A stretch of 64,000 nt of DNA from Micromonospora chaiyaphumensis (GTDB lineage Bacteria > Actinomycetota > Actinomycetes > Mycobacteriales > Micromonosporaceae), in NCBI RefSeq assembly GCF_900091435.1, contig NZ_FMCS01000010.1, positions 186,001 to 250,000 on the forward strand, written 5' to 3'. The first letter of the stretch is position 1. Each line of letters opens with the position of its first letter. Shown in pieces: positions 41,863 to 48,795 of this stretch. The position numbers and the translations under genes were made by a program. Below the pieces are notes generated by a model that was given only the letters and a program-made list of their open reading frames with translations, ran no database searches and was not told the origin of the DNA.

Positions 41863-41895
41863 CTAGCTGCCAATAATCAGGACGGAGCTGGTCAC
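41863..41895 (-). CDS. cimA leader peptide (branched-chain amino acid attenuator)
   Basis: A ten-codon frame, GTG to TAG, encodes MTSSVLIIGS. It holds consecutive Val-Leu-Ile-Ile codons, the two Ile codons being ATT, rare in this genome. A terminator hairpin follows 30 nt later and then cimA. Ribosome stalling at the Ile codons under isoleucine shortage would favour an antiterminator. CAGAGT lies 7 nt before the GTG, so the transcript may start at the leader codon. Confidence 0.8.
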   Translation of the reverse strand: MTSSVLIIGS

Positions 41896-42038
41896 GGTCC
41901 GTACTCTGCCACTCCGCTCCGGGTTTTGGGAGGAGAAACCCACATCGCGGGACAGGCCGGTGATCGACTTAACAGGGCACCTGCCCGGCGTCGGGCGGGA
42001 AGCGGGCTGCGGAAGCATCTGGAACAGATCCAGTTACC

Positions 42039-42060
42039 GGCCCGGCGGCACCGCCGGGCC
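42039..42060 (+). other. Hairpin just upstream of the ahpC ribosome-binding site
   Basis: GGCCCGGCGG (42039-42048) and CCGCCGGGCC (42051-42060) form a perfect 10-bp stem ending 8 nt before the SD AAGGAGG. It may be a leftover terminator or affect translation. The rest of 41896-42038 has a GGTTT/AAACC repeat but no motif I can name. Confidence 0.5.
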
Positions 42061-42077
42061 GCCCTCAAGGAGGACCG

Positions 42078-42638
42078 TTGCTCACTGTCGGTGACCGCTT
42101 CCCGGAGTACGAACTCACCGCCTGCGTTTCGCTCGACGCCGAGAAGGCGTTCGAGACGATCAACCACAAGACCTACGAGGGCAAGTGGCGCGTCGTCTTC
42201 TTCTGGCCGAAGGACTTCACCTTCATCTGCCCGACGGAGATCGCCGAGTTCGGCCGCCTCAACCGCGAGTTCGCCGACCGGGACGCCCAGGTCCTCGGCG
42301 TCTCCGTGGACAACGAGTTCGTCCACTACGCCTGGCGCAAGGACCACCCGGACCTGCGCGACCTGCCCTTCCCGATGCTCAGCGACATCAAGCGTGAGCT
42401 GACCGCCGACTGCGGCGTGCTCGGCGAGGACGGCGTCGCCCAGCGGGCCACCTTCATCGTCGACCCGGACAACCAGATCCAGTTCGCCATGGTGACCGCC
42501 GGCTCGGTCGGCCGGAACGTCTCCGAGGTGCTGCGGGTGCTCGACGCCCTGCAGACCGACGAGCTCTGCCCGTGCAACTGGAACAAGGGCGGCGCCACCC
42601 TGGACGCCAACGCGCTGCTCGCCGGCGCCGGGGCCTGA
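42078..42638 (+). CDS. ahpC: Alkyl hydroperoxide reductase AhpC (peroxiredoxin)
   Basis: This 186-residue 2-Cys peroxiredoxin reduces peroxides. The peroxidatic Cys is in DFTFICPTEIAEF, and the resolving Cys region is TDELCPCNWNKG near the C-terminus. The start is TTG with a strong SD (AAGGAGG). It is directly followed (2 bp) by ahpD, its reductase in actinobacteria. No oxyR gene is adjacent, unlike in mycobacteria and many streptomycetes. Confidence 0.96.
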   Translation: MLTVGDRFPEYELTACVSLDAEKAFETINHKTYEGKWRVVFFWPKDFTFICPTEIAEFGRLNREFADRDAQVLGVSVDNEFVHYAWRKDHPDLRDLPFPMLSDIKRELTADCGVLGEDGVAQRATFIVDPDNQIQFAMVTAGSVGRNVSEVLRVLDALQTDELCPCNWNKGGATLDANALLAGAGA

Positions 42639-42640
42639 GC

Positions 42641-43171
42641 ATGGGTCTGGACGCGGTCAAGGCGGCCCTGCCCGAGTACGCCAAGGACATCAAGCTCAAC
42701 CTCGGCTCCACCATCACCACCTCCACGCTGAAGCCGGAGCAGGCCTGGGGCACCGCCCTGGCCTGCGCGGTCGCGGCAGGCAACCCGGTGGTGCTGCGGG
42801 AGATCGCCGCCGAGGCGGCCGGGCACCTCACGCCCGAGGCGGTCGAGGCGGCCAAGGGCGCGGCCACCATCATGGCCATGAACAACGTCTACTACCGGGC
42901 CAAGCACCTGATCGGCGACGAGCAGTACGCCTCGCTGCCGGCCCGGCTGCGGATGCAGATCATCGCCCGGCCCGGGGTGGAGAAGGCCGACTTCGAGCTC
43001 TGGAGCCTCGCCGTCTCGGCGATCACCGGCTGCGGCGTCTGCCTGGAGTCGCACGAGAAGACCCTGCGTGCCGCCGGGTTCAGCCGGGACCAGGTGCACG
43101 AGGGGCTGCGCATCGCGGCCGTGGTGCACGCCGCCGCGGTGGCCCTGGACGCCGAGGCCGCACTGGCCTGA
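42641..43171 (+). CDS. ahpD: Alkylhydroperoxidase AhpD
   Basis: The 176-residue carboxymuconolactone-decarboxylase-like protein has the catalytic CxxC plus His in ITGCGVCLESHEKTLR. AhpD is recycled through dihydrolipoyl partners and reduces AhpC. It starts MGLDAVKAALPEYAKD at ATG 42641 right after the ahpC stop, so the two are translated together. Confidence 0.96.
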   Translation: MGLDAVKAALPEYAKDIKLNLGSTITTSTLKPEQAWGTALACAVAAGNPVVLREIAAEAAGHLTPEAVEAAKGAATIMAMNNVYYRAKHLIGDEQYASLPARLRMQIIARPGVEKADFELWSLAVSAITGCGVCLESHEKTLRAAGFSRDQVHEGLRIAAVVHAAAVALDAEAALA

Positions 43172-43180
43172 ACCGGTCCG

Positions 43181-43205
43181 GTGTATCGATCTCCGCATCC
43201 GGGTA
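43181..43205 (+). promoter_or_regulatory. Candidate stress sigma (SigB/SigH-like) promoter for the PRC-barrel gene
   Basis: GTGT (43181-43184), 16 bp, GGGTA (43201-43205) fits the actinobacterial GNNT-N14-16-GGGTA general-stress promoter. The gene 56 bp downstream is of a stress-linked type. Confidence 0.4.
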
Positions 43206-43260
43206 GGAAGGGATCCGACAGGCACATCCCCCAGAAGTCGAGAAAGGGAGTGTTGACGCC

Positions 43261-43719
43261 ATGGAGCGGCTCGACCCTCGAACGACCCACGGGACGCCGG
43301 ATCCGCTGACCCAGGGTGGTCAGGGCGCCTTCGCGGGCGGCGCGCCCGCCGGGCGTTTCGATCCGTGGAGCTACCGGGACGACGCCGGGGTGACCGGAGT
43401 CGACCTGGTCGGCTACAAGGTCGAGGCGAGTGACGGCGGTATCGGCAAGGTGGACCGGGCAAGCCACGAGGTGAACTCCAGTTTCCTCGTGGTGGACACC
43501 GGTCCGTGGATCTTCGGCAAGAAGGTCATGCTGCCGGCCGGCACCGTCAACCACGTCGACCACGACGACCGGAAGGTCTACGTCGACCGGAGCAAGGACC
43601 AGATCAAGGCCGCGCCCGAGTACGACGAGGCCACCGACACGGACCCGGCGTACCGGGACAAGCTCGGCGGTTACTACGACGACACCTACTCGTCGATCCC
43701 GCCGGGCACGGCCCGGTAA
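43261..43719 (+). CDS. PRC-barrel domain protein
   Basis: The 152-residue protein has a disordered Gly/Pro-rich N-terminus (about 35 residues), then a PRC-barrel domain (TGVDLVGYKVEASDGGIGKV, SSFLVVDTGPWIFGKKVMLP, AGTVNHVDHDDRKVYVDRSK) and an acidic, Tyr-rich tail. PRC-barrel proteins bind other proteins or RNA and are often part of stress responses in soil actinobacteria. ATG start with AAAGGGAG upstream. A candidate stress-sigma promoter precedes it. Confidence 0.88.
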   Translation: MERLDPRTTHGTPDPLTQGGQGAFAGGAPAGRFDPWSYRDDAGVTGVDLVGYKVEASDGGIGKVDRASHEVNSSFLVVDTGPWIFGKKVMLPAGTVNHVDHDDRKVYVDRSKDQIKAAPEYDEATDTDPAYRDKLGGYYDDTYSSIPPGTAR

Positions 43720-43739
43720 CGGAGACACCTGCAACCGGC

Positions 43740-43771
43740 GGCCGGCGGGGCACATCGTGGCCCCGCCGGCC
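43740..43771 (+). terminator. Terminator-like hairpin between PRC-barrel and phosphatase genes
   Basis: GGCCGGCGGGGC (43740-43751) and GCCCCGCCGGCC (43760-43771) form a 12-bp stem. The right arm touches the -10 of the phosphatase gene, separating the two transcripts. Confidence 0.65.
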
Positions 43772-43786
43772 GTTACCGTGTCAGGG

Positions 43787-44515
43787 GTGGACGCCCTGGA
43801 GACCCCCTTCCCCGCGTTGTTCAACTTCCGCGACATCGGCGGCTACCGGAGCCGCGACGGGCGCACCGTCCGGCACCGCCGGCTCTACCGCTCCGACTCG
43901 CTGCACCGCATCGACGAGACGGACCGGGCGGCGTTCAGCGCGCTGGGCATCCGCACCGTCATCGACCTGCGCCGCCCCACCGAGGTGGCCAGGGACGGCC
44001 GGGTGCCGGCCTACGACGGGCTGACCTACCGGCACATCCACCCCGAGCACGAGGACTGGGCCGCGCGGACGTACGAGCCGGGCAGCGACCTGGCCCGCTA
44101 CCTCGCCGACCGTTACGCCGACCTGGCCCGCACGGGCACCGCCGGGCTGGCCGAGGCGGTCGGCCTCATCGCCGACAGCGCCAACGCGCCGGTCGTGGTG
44201 CACTGCGTCGCCGGGAAGGACCGCACCGGGATCGTCTGCGGGCTCACCCTGGCCGTGCTCGGCGTGCCCGACGACGACATCGCCGCCGACTACGCGCTCA
44301 GCACCGCCGCGTCCGACCGGTTCAGCGCCTGGGTCCGGGCCACCGTGCCGGACGCCGAGGAGCCGCCGCCGCCGTTCCTCGCCTCCCCCGCCGAGGCCAT
44401 GATGCTCTTCCTCACCGAGCTGCGCGCGGGCCACGGCTCGGTCGAGGGCTACCTCCACCACGCCGGCGTGACGGAGGAGCAACTGACGGCCCTCCGCACC
44501 CACCTCCTCGACTGA
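43787..44515 (+). CDS. Tyrosine/dual-specificity phosphatase (PtpB-like family)
   Basis: The 242-residue protein has FNFRDIGGYRSRDGRTVRHRRLYRSD at the start and the signature loop VVHCVAGKDRTGIVCGL, with catalytic Cys and Arg in CX5R form. The extra Lys and Asp in the loop (HCVAGKDR) are typical of the mycobacterial PtpB/lipid-phosphatase group, which can use phosphotyrosine and phosphoinositides. GTG start with TACCGT (43774-43779) 7 nt upstream and no SD, leaderless type. Confidence 0.9.
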   Translation: MDALETPFPALFNFRDIGGYRSRDGRTVRHRRLYRSDSLHRIDETDRAAFSALGIRTVIDLRRPTEVARDGRVPAYDGLTYRHIHPEHEDWAARTYEPGSDLARYLADRYADLARTGTAGLAEAVGLIADSANAPVVVHCVAGKDRTGIVCGLTLAVLGVPDDDIAADYALSTAASDRFSAWVRATVPDAEEPPPPFLASPAEAMMLFLTELRAGHGSVEGYLHHAGVTEEQLTALRTHLLD

Positions 44516-44529
44516 CCGGCGCGGAACGG

Positions 44530-44566
44530 CGCACGGCCGACGCCGCGGGGACGGGCCGGCCGTGCG
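44530..44566. terminator. Hairpin between convergent phosphatase and ilvE genes
   Basis: CGCACGGCCG (44530-44539) and CGGCCGTGCG (44557-44566) are perfect 10-nt arms with a GC-rich 17-nt loop. Confidence 0.55.
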
Positions 44567-44584
44567 GGAGGAGCGGGTGGACGG

Positions 44585-45682
44585 TCAGAGGACGCGGGTG
44601 ACCCAGCCGTGCCGGTCCTCGGCCCGGCCGCGCTGGATGTCGACCAGCTTCTGGCGCAGCGCCATGGTGGAGCGGCCCGGCTCGCCGCCACCGATCAGGA
44701 ACTCGCCGTCCGGGAAGCGCACGCCGCCGATCGGGGTGATCACCGCGGCGGTGCCGCAGGCGAACACCTCTCGCAGCCGGCCGCTGGCCGCGTCGGCCTG
44801 CCAGTCGGCGAAGCTGACCGGCCGCTCCTGCACCGTGTGGCCCGACTCGGCGGCCAGGGTGAGGATCGCGTCGCGGGTGATGCCCGGCAGGATGGTGCCG
44901 GTCAGCGGTGGGGTGACCAGGGTGTCGTCGTCGTAGACGAAGAACACGTTCATGCCGCCCAGCTCGTCGACGAAGCGCCGCTCCACCGCGTCCAGGAAGA
45001 CCACCTGGTCGCAGCCGGCCTCGATGGCCTCGGCCTGGGCGGCGAGCGAGGCGGCGTAATTGCCGCCGCACTTGGCCGCGCCGGTGCCGCCGGGCGCCGC
45101 CCGCGTGTAGTCCGGCGAGACCCACACGGTGACCGGCTTGACCCCACCGGCGAAGTACGCCCCGGCCGGCGAGGCGATCACGCAGTAGAGGTATTCGTTG
45201 GCCGGGCGGACGCCGAGGAAGACCTCGCTGGCGAACATGAACGGGCGCAGGTAGAGGCTCGCGTCCTCGTGCTCGGGGATCCAGTCCTGGTCGATCTCGA
45301 CGAGCCGGCGCAGCGACTCGACGAACGTCTCCGCCGGCAGCTCCGGCATGGCCAGCCGGTGCGCCGAGGCGGCGAAGCGGGCCGCGTTGGCCTCCGGGCG
45401 GAACATGGTCACCGACCCGTCCCCGGTCCGGTAGGCCTTCAACCCCTCGAAGATCTCCTGCGCGTAGTGCAGGACCGCGGCGGCGGGGTCCATCGGGATC
45501 GGCGCGCGCGCCTCCAGCCGGGCGTCGTACCAGCCCTTGCCCTCGGCGTAGCGGATCGTCACCATGTGGTCGGTGAACACCCGGCCGAAGCCCGGGTTCG
45601 CCAGCAGGGCGGCCCGGTCGGCGGCGGATACCGGCGCGGGATTCGGACGGATCTCGAAATCGAGCTTGTCACCACCGCTCAT
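44585..45682 (-). CDS. ilvE: Branched-chain amino acid aminotransferase
   Basis: IlvE makes Leu, Ile and Val from their 2-oxo acids with glutamate. The 365-residue fold-type IV PLP enzyme shows FTDHMVTIRYAEGKGWYDARLE, YAQEIFEGLKAYRTGDG, the PLP Lys segment GAAKCGGNYAASLAAQAEA, and GTAAVITPIGGVRF. The ATG has SD GGGAGG. TAAGTT at 45751-45746 is a possible -10. It is monocistronic and convergent with the phosphatase gene. Confidence 0.96.
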   Translation of the reverse strand: MSGGDKLDFEIRPNPAPVSAADRAALLANPGFGRVFTDHMVTIRYAEGKGWYDARLEARAPIPMDPAAAVLHYAQEIFEGLKAYRTGDGSVTMFRPEANAARFAASAHRLAMPELPAETFVESLRRLVEIDQDWIPEHEDASLYLRPFMFASEVFLGVRPANEYLYCVIASPAGAYFAGGVKPVTVWVSPDYTRAAPGGTGAAKCGGNYAASLAAQAEAIEAGCDQVVFLDAVERRFVDELGGMNVFFVYDDDTLVTPPLTGTILPGITRDAILTLAAESGHTVQERPVSFADWQADAASGRLREVFACGTAAVITPIGGVRFPDGEFLIGGGEPGRSTMALRQKLVDIQRGRAEDRHGWVTRVL

Positions 45683-45889
45683 CGCGCTGACCTCCCTGCG
45701 GGTTCACGGCATGCGGGATCGCACGCCGACGTCACTGGTGCCAGAAACTTACCCCGAACGGTCGTTCAGCGGATACCTCCGCCCCGCCACCGCGGGCGCA
45801 CCGGACGGGCGGCCCGGCCGGGGACCGGAACGGGAGCGGCCCGGGTACGGGTCTGGCGGCCCGGATCCGGGCCGGTGTGACGGCCCGGG

Positions 45890-46921
45890 TCAGGCTACGG
45901 CGTGGCCGGCGAGGCGGTCACCGACCTCCTCGGTGCGCAGCGGCGCACCCGACGTACGCCCGGCCAGCTCGGTGGCGACCGCGGCGGTGACCCGCGCGGC
46001 GGCGTCGGCGTGGCCGAGCTGGTCGAGCAGGAGCGCGGCGGAGAGCACGGCGGCCACCGGGTCGGCGACCCCCCGGCCGGCGATGTCCGGCGCGGAGCCG
46101 TGTACCGGCTCGAACATCGAGGGGTAGCGGCCCTCCGGGTTGATGCAGCCGCTGGCCGCCAGCCCGATGCCGCCGGTCACCGCGGCGGCGATGTCGGTGA
46201 GGATGTCGCCGAAGAGGTTGTCGGTGACCACCACGTCGTAGCGCGACGGGTTGGTCACCAGGAACATCGCGGCCGCGTCGACGTGCTGGTACTCGGTGGT
46301 CACGTCGGGGAACTCGGCGGCGACGGCCGCGAAGGCGCGCGCCCAGAGCGAGCCGGCGTGGGTGAGCACGTTGGTCTTGTGCACCAGGGTGACCTTGCGC
46401 CGCTCGCGGCGGCGGGCCCGGGCGAACGCGTCGCGGATCACCCGCTCGACGCCGTGCCGGGTGTTCAGGCTCTCCTCGGTGGCCACCTCGGCCGGGGTGT
46501 CCCGGTGCAGGGAGCCGCCGGCGCCCGCGTAGAGGCCCTCGGTGCCCTCGCGGACCACCACGAGGTCGACCTCGCCGGGCTTGACGGCGGCCAGCGGGCC
46601 GGCGACGCCGGACCAGAGCCGGGAGGGGCGGAGGTTGACGTACTGGTCGAAGGCGAAGCGGAGCTTGAGCAGCAGGCCCCGCTCCAGCACGCCCGGCGGC
46701 ACGGTCGGGTCGCCGACCGCGCCGAGCAGGATGGCGTCGTGCCCGGCCAGCTCGTCGAGGACCGACTCGGGCAGCACCTCGCCGGTGCGGTGGTAGCGGG
46801 CCGCCCCCAGGTCGTACTCGGTCGCCTCGACCCCGGGGAGCACCGCGTCGATGACCTTGCGGGCCTGCCCGACCACCTCGGGTCCGATGCCGTCCCCGGC
46901 CACCACCGCGATGCGTGCCAC
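45890..46921 (-). CDS. leuB: 3-isopropylmalate dehydrogenase
   Basis: LeuB oxidises and decarboxylates 3-isopropylmalate (and methylmalate in the CimA route). The 343-residue protein has VVAGDGIGPEVVGQARKV, LLLKLRFAFDQYVNLRPSRL, VVREGTEGLYAGAGG, VTLVHKTNVLTHAG, NLFGDILTDIAAAVTGG and FEPVHGSAPDIAGRG. GTG 46921 is chosen for the SD GAGGAGC 5 nt upstream; the frame is open to 47035. The 207-bp gap to ilvE (45683-45889) holds the ilvE promoter and little else. Confidence 0.96.
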   Translation of the reverse strand: MARIAVVAGDGIGPEVVGQARKVIDAVLPGVEATEYDLGAARYHRTGEVLPESVLDELAGHDAILLGAVGDPTVPPGVLERGLLLKLRFAFDQYVNLRPSRLWSGVAGPLAAVKPGEVDLVVVREGTEGLYAGAGGSLHRDTPAEVATEESLNTRHGVERVIRDAFARARRRERRKVTLVHKTNVLTHAGSLWARAFAAVAAEFPDVTTEYQHVDAAAMFLVTNPSRYDVVVTDNLFGDILTDIAAAVTGGIGLAASGCINPEGRYPSMFEPVHGSAPDIAGRGVADPVAAVLSAALLLDQLGHADAAARVTAAVATELAGRTSGAPLRTEEVGDRLAGHAVA

Positions 46922-47144
46922 CTGGCGCTCCTCACCTCGTCGCTCTGGCGCAACCGTACGTCGCCGTCCCGGCTCCCGGTACGCGTCTTCCAGTATTCGG
47001 GAAAGCCGGATGCACAGGAGTCTCCCAGGTGGCATTCATGGTGCGGTCATGTCCACTGCTTAGGGTCGGTGGCGACAGGGTCGACGGGGGCCCGTGACCG
47101 GCTTTCGCCGCGGCGCTGCGGCGTGGTCAGCGAGGAGCAGTGTC

Positions 47145-48020
47145 ATGCCGATCGAGGAGCAGCGGCGGGCCCGCTGGGCGGACGAGCAGCCCCGCACGCG
47201 GTGGATCGACCAGTCGGCCTTCCGGCACCGCCGCCCCGACCTGCGCCTCGGCACCCGCAGCCACCGGCTGGAGCGGGCCGGCGGCACCGCCGGGGACCGG
47301 ATCAGCGTCCGGCACACCGTGCGCACCTCCACGGCCGAATACTCGCTGCTGCTCAACGCGCCCGAGTGGCTGGGCCGCCGGGGCGTCGGGGAGGCGCTCC
47401 GCGACGCGGTCGCGGAACTGCGCGCCATCGACCTCACCTACGGGCCGAACCAGCCGGACAGCCTCGTGTCGAAGCTGCGCCGGGGCGAGATCGGCCCCGA
47501 GTCGTACCCGCCGCTGGCCGACCTGGTCGACCGCTGCGCCGCGATGCGGGCGGCGACCGACGGGTGGTTCGACGCCTGGGCGGTGCCCGGCGGCTTCGAC
47601 CCCGGCGGCCTGCTCGGCGGCTGGGCGGTGGAGCGGGCCGCGGCCCGGCTGCGCGCCGCGGGCGTCCACGACTACGCCGTGCTCGCCGGCGCCGACCTGA
47701 CCGTGCGGGGCCACGCCGCGCACGGGGGCCCGTGGCGGATCGCCGTGCACCACCCGACCGACGCGCGCCGGGCGCCGCTGGTGCTGGAGATGACCGCCGG
47801 CGCGGTGGGCACCTCGGGGGTGACCGGGCGGCGGGGACACGTCGTGGACCCGCACACCGGTGAACCGGCCGACCAGCTGGTCGCCGCCACGGTGGTCGGC
47901 CCGGACCTCGCGGTGGCCGACGCCTACGCCACCGCCCTGTACGCGGCCGGCCCGGCCGGGCTGGACTGGTTCCGCAACGGCTCGGAATACCGGGCGCTCT
48001 TCGCTCACCGCCGGCGCTGA
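47145..48020 (+). CDS. ApbE-like FAD:protein FMN transferase family protein
   Basis: The 291-residue protein follows the ApbE fold: LRAIDLTYGPNQPDSLVSKLRRG, GWFDAWAVPGGFDPGGLLGGWAVERAA (the usual DPSGIVKGWA site reads FDPGGLLGGWA), and the metal/FMN part GAVGTSGVTGRRGHVVDPHTGEPADQ, VADAYATALYAAG. ApbE covalently attaches FMN to Thr of redox proteins outside the membrane. No signal peptide is seen and the flavinylation Lys is replaced by Leu-Gly, so activity is uncertain. ATG with SD GAGGAG; TAGGGT at 47061-47066 is a possible -10. Confidence 0.8.
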   Translation: MPIEEQRRARWADEQPRTRWIDQSAFRHRRPDLRLGTRSHRLERAGGTAGDRISVRHTVRTSTAEYSLLLNAPEWLGRRGVGEALRDAVAELRAIDLTYGPNQPDSLVSKLRRGEIGPESYPPLADLVDRCAAMRAATDGWFDAWAVPGGFDPGGLLGGWAVERAAARLRAAGVHDYAVLAGADLTVRGHAAHGGPWRIAVHHPTDARRAPLVLEMTAGAVGTSGVTGRRGHVVDPHTGEPADQLVAATVVGPDLAVADAYATALYAAGPAGLDWFRNGSEYRALFAHRRR

Positions 48021-48069
48021 CCGCGCGGCGCGCCGCCCCGCCCTCGCACCCGGGACGTCGACCGCGATC

Positions 48070-48103
48070 GGCCCCCACGGTCTCGGCAACGACCGTGGGG
48101 GCC
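48070..48103. terminator. Hairpin in the 48021-48354 gap
   Basis: GGCCCCCACGGT (48070-48081) and ACCGTGGGGGCC (48092-48103) are perfect 12-nt arms, 50 bp after the ApbE-like gene. The remaining gap holds a TCGACGCAA direct repeat (48233-48250) and a candidate minus-strand promoter (TTGCGT at 48250, 18 bp, TAGCGT at 48226), but no gene is seen. Confidence 0.6.
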
Positions 48104-48354
48104 GGTCAGCGACGAGTGCGCGTGGCTCGCGCAATCGAGGGGTGCGGGCCGGTGGGCCGGTGGCCGACCGCGCCACCCGAAGACGGGCCGGAGTATCGAC
48201 TCAGCCAGTGACCGCACGGGTACGCTAGCGAATCGACGCAACTCGACGCAAGAGTCTCCACAGCGGACCGTCCGGAGTGCTGTCGGTGATCGGCGAGTTA
48301 ACCTGCGGCGGGGCAGGGGTGACGCCGCGGACCGGGGATGGCACGCTGTCCGCC

Positions 48355-48711
48355 GTGAGTTTCGATCTGAGCGTGTGGGCCCTGCGGCCCGGGGCCACAC
48401 CGGACGAGGTGCGGGCGGCGGTGCGGCGGTGCCGCGAGGGGTGGCACGGCGACCAGCACCCCGACCCGCGGGTGGTCGCCTTCTACCGGGCCATCACGGC
48501 CAGCTATCCCGACCGGCCGGCCGGTCCGGGTACGCCCTGGGAGGTCGCCCCGCTGCACGCGGCCGGCGACCACGTGGAGATGAACCTCTTCCCCACCTGC
48601 GCCGACGAGGTGCTGCTGGACATCGAGCGGCTGGCCGGCGAGCACGATCTGATGCTCTTCGACGCCCAGGACGGCTCGGTCTACCCGCCGCCGGCCCGCG
48701 TCGAGCCCTGA
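48355..48711 (+). CDS. Small soluble protein of unknown function
   Basis: The 118-residue protein (MSFDLSVWALRPGATPDEVR ... GDHVEMNLFPTCADEVLLDI ... DLMLFDAQDGSVYPPP) is an alpha/beta protein. The pattern FDLSVW ... LMLFDPQ... is familiar from small actinobacterial proteins of unknown function next to immunity-like or toxin-associated genes, but I cannot name a family. GTG 48355 fits the beta-strand start. A weak CACGCT lies 7 nt upstream and there is no SD. Its stop codon lies in the first copy of a 25-bp tandem duplication. Confidence 0.7.
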   Translation: MSFDLSVWALRPGATPDEVRAAVRRCREGWHGDQHPDPRVVAFYRAITASYPDRPAGPGTPWEVAPLHAAGDHVEMNLFPTCADEVLLDIERLAGEHDLMLFDAQDGSVYPPPARVEP

Positions 48712-48755
48712 CCCGGGATACGACGAGGGGCCCTGACCCGGGATACGACGAGGGG
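48706..48755. repeat. 25-bp perfect tandem duplication across a stop codon
   Basis: A 25-bp unit beginning CCCTGACCCGGGATACGACG is present at 48706-48730 and again at 48731-48755 without a mismatch. The first copy contains the TGA of the gene ending at 48711. Confidence 0.95.
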
Positions 48756-48777
48756 CCCGGCCGTGCGGCCGGGCCCC
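48752..48777 (-). terminator. Terminator-like hairpin after serA
   Basis: GGGGCCCGGCC (48752-48762) and GGCCGGGCCCC (48767-48777) form an 11-bp stem 19 bp past the serA stop, and serve convergent genes. Confidence 0.7.
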
Positions 48778-48795
48778 CGATGCGTCGTGGCCGGA

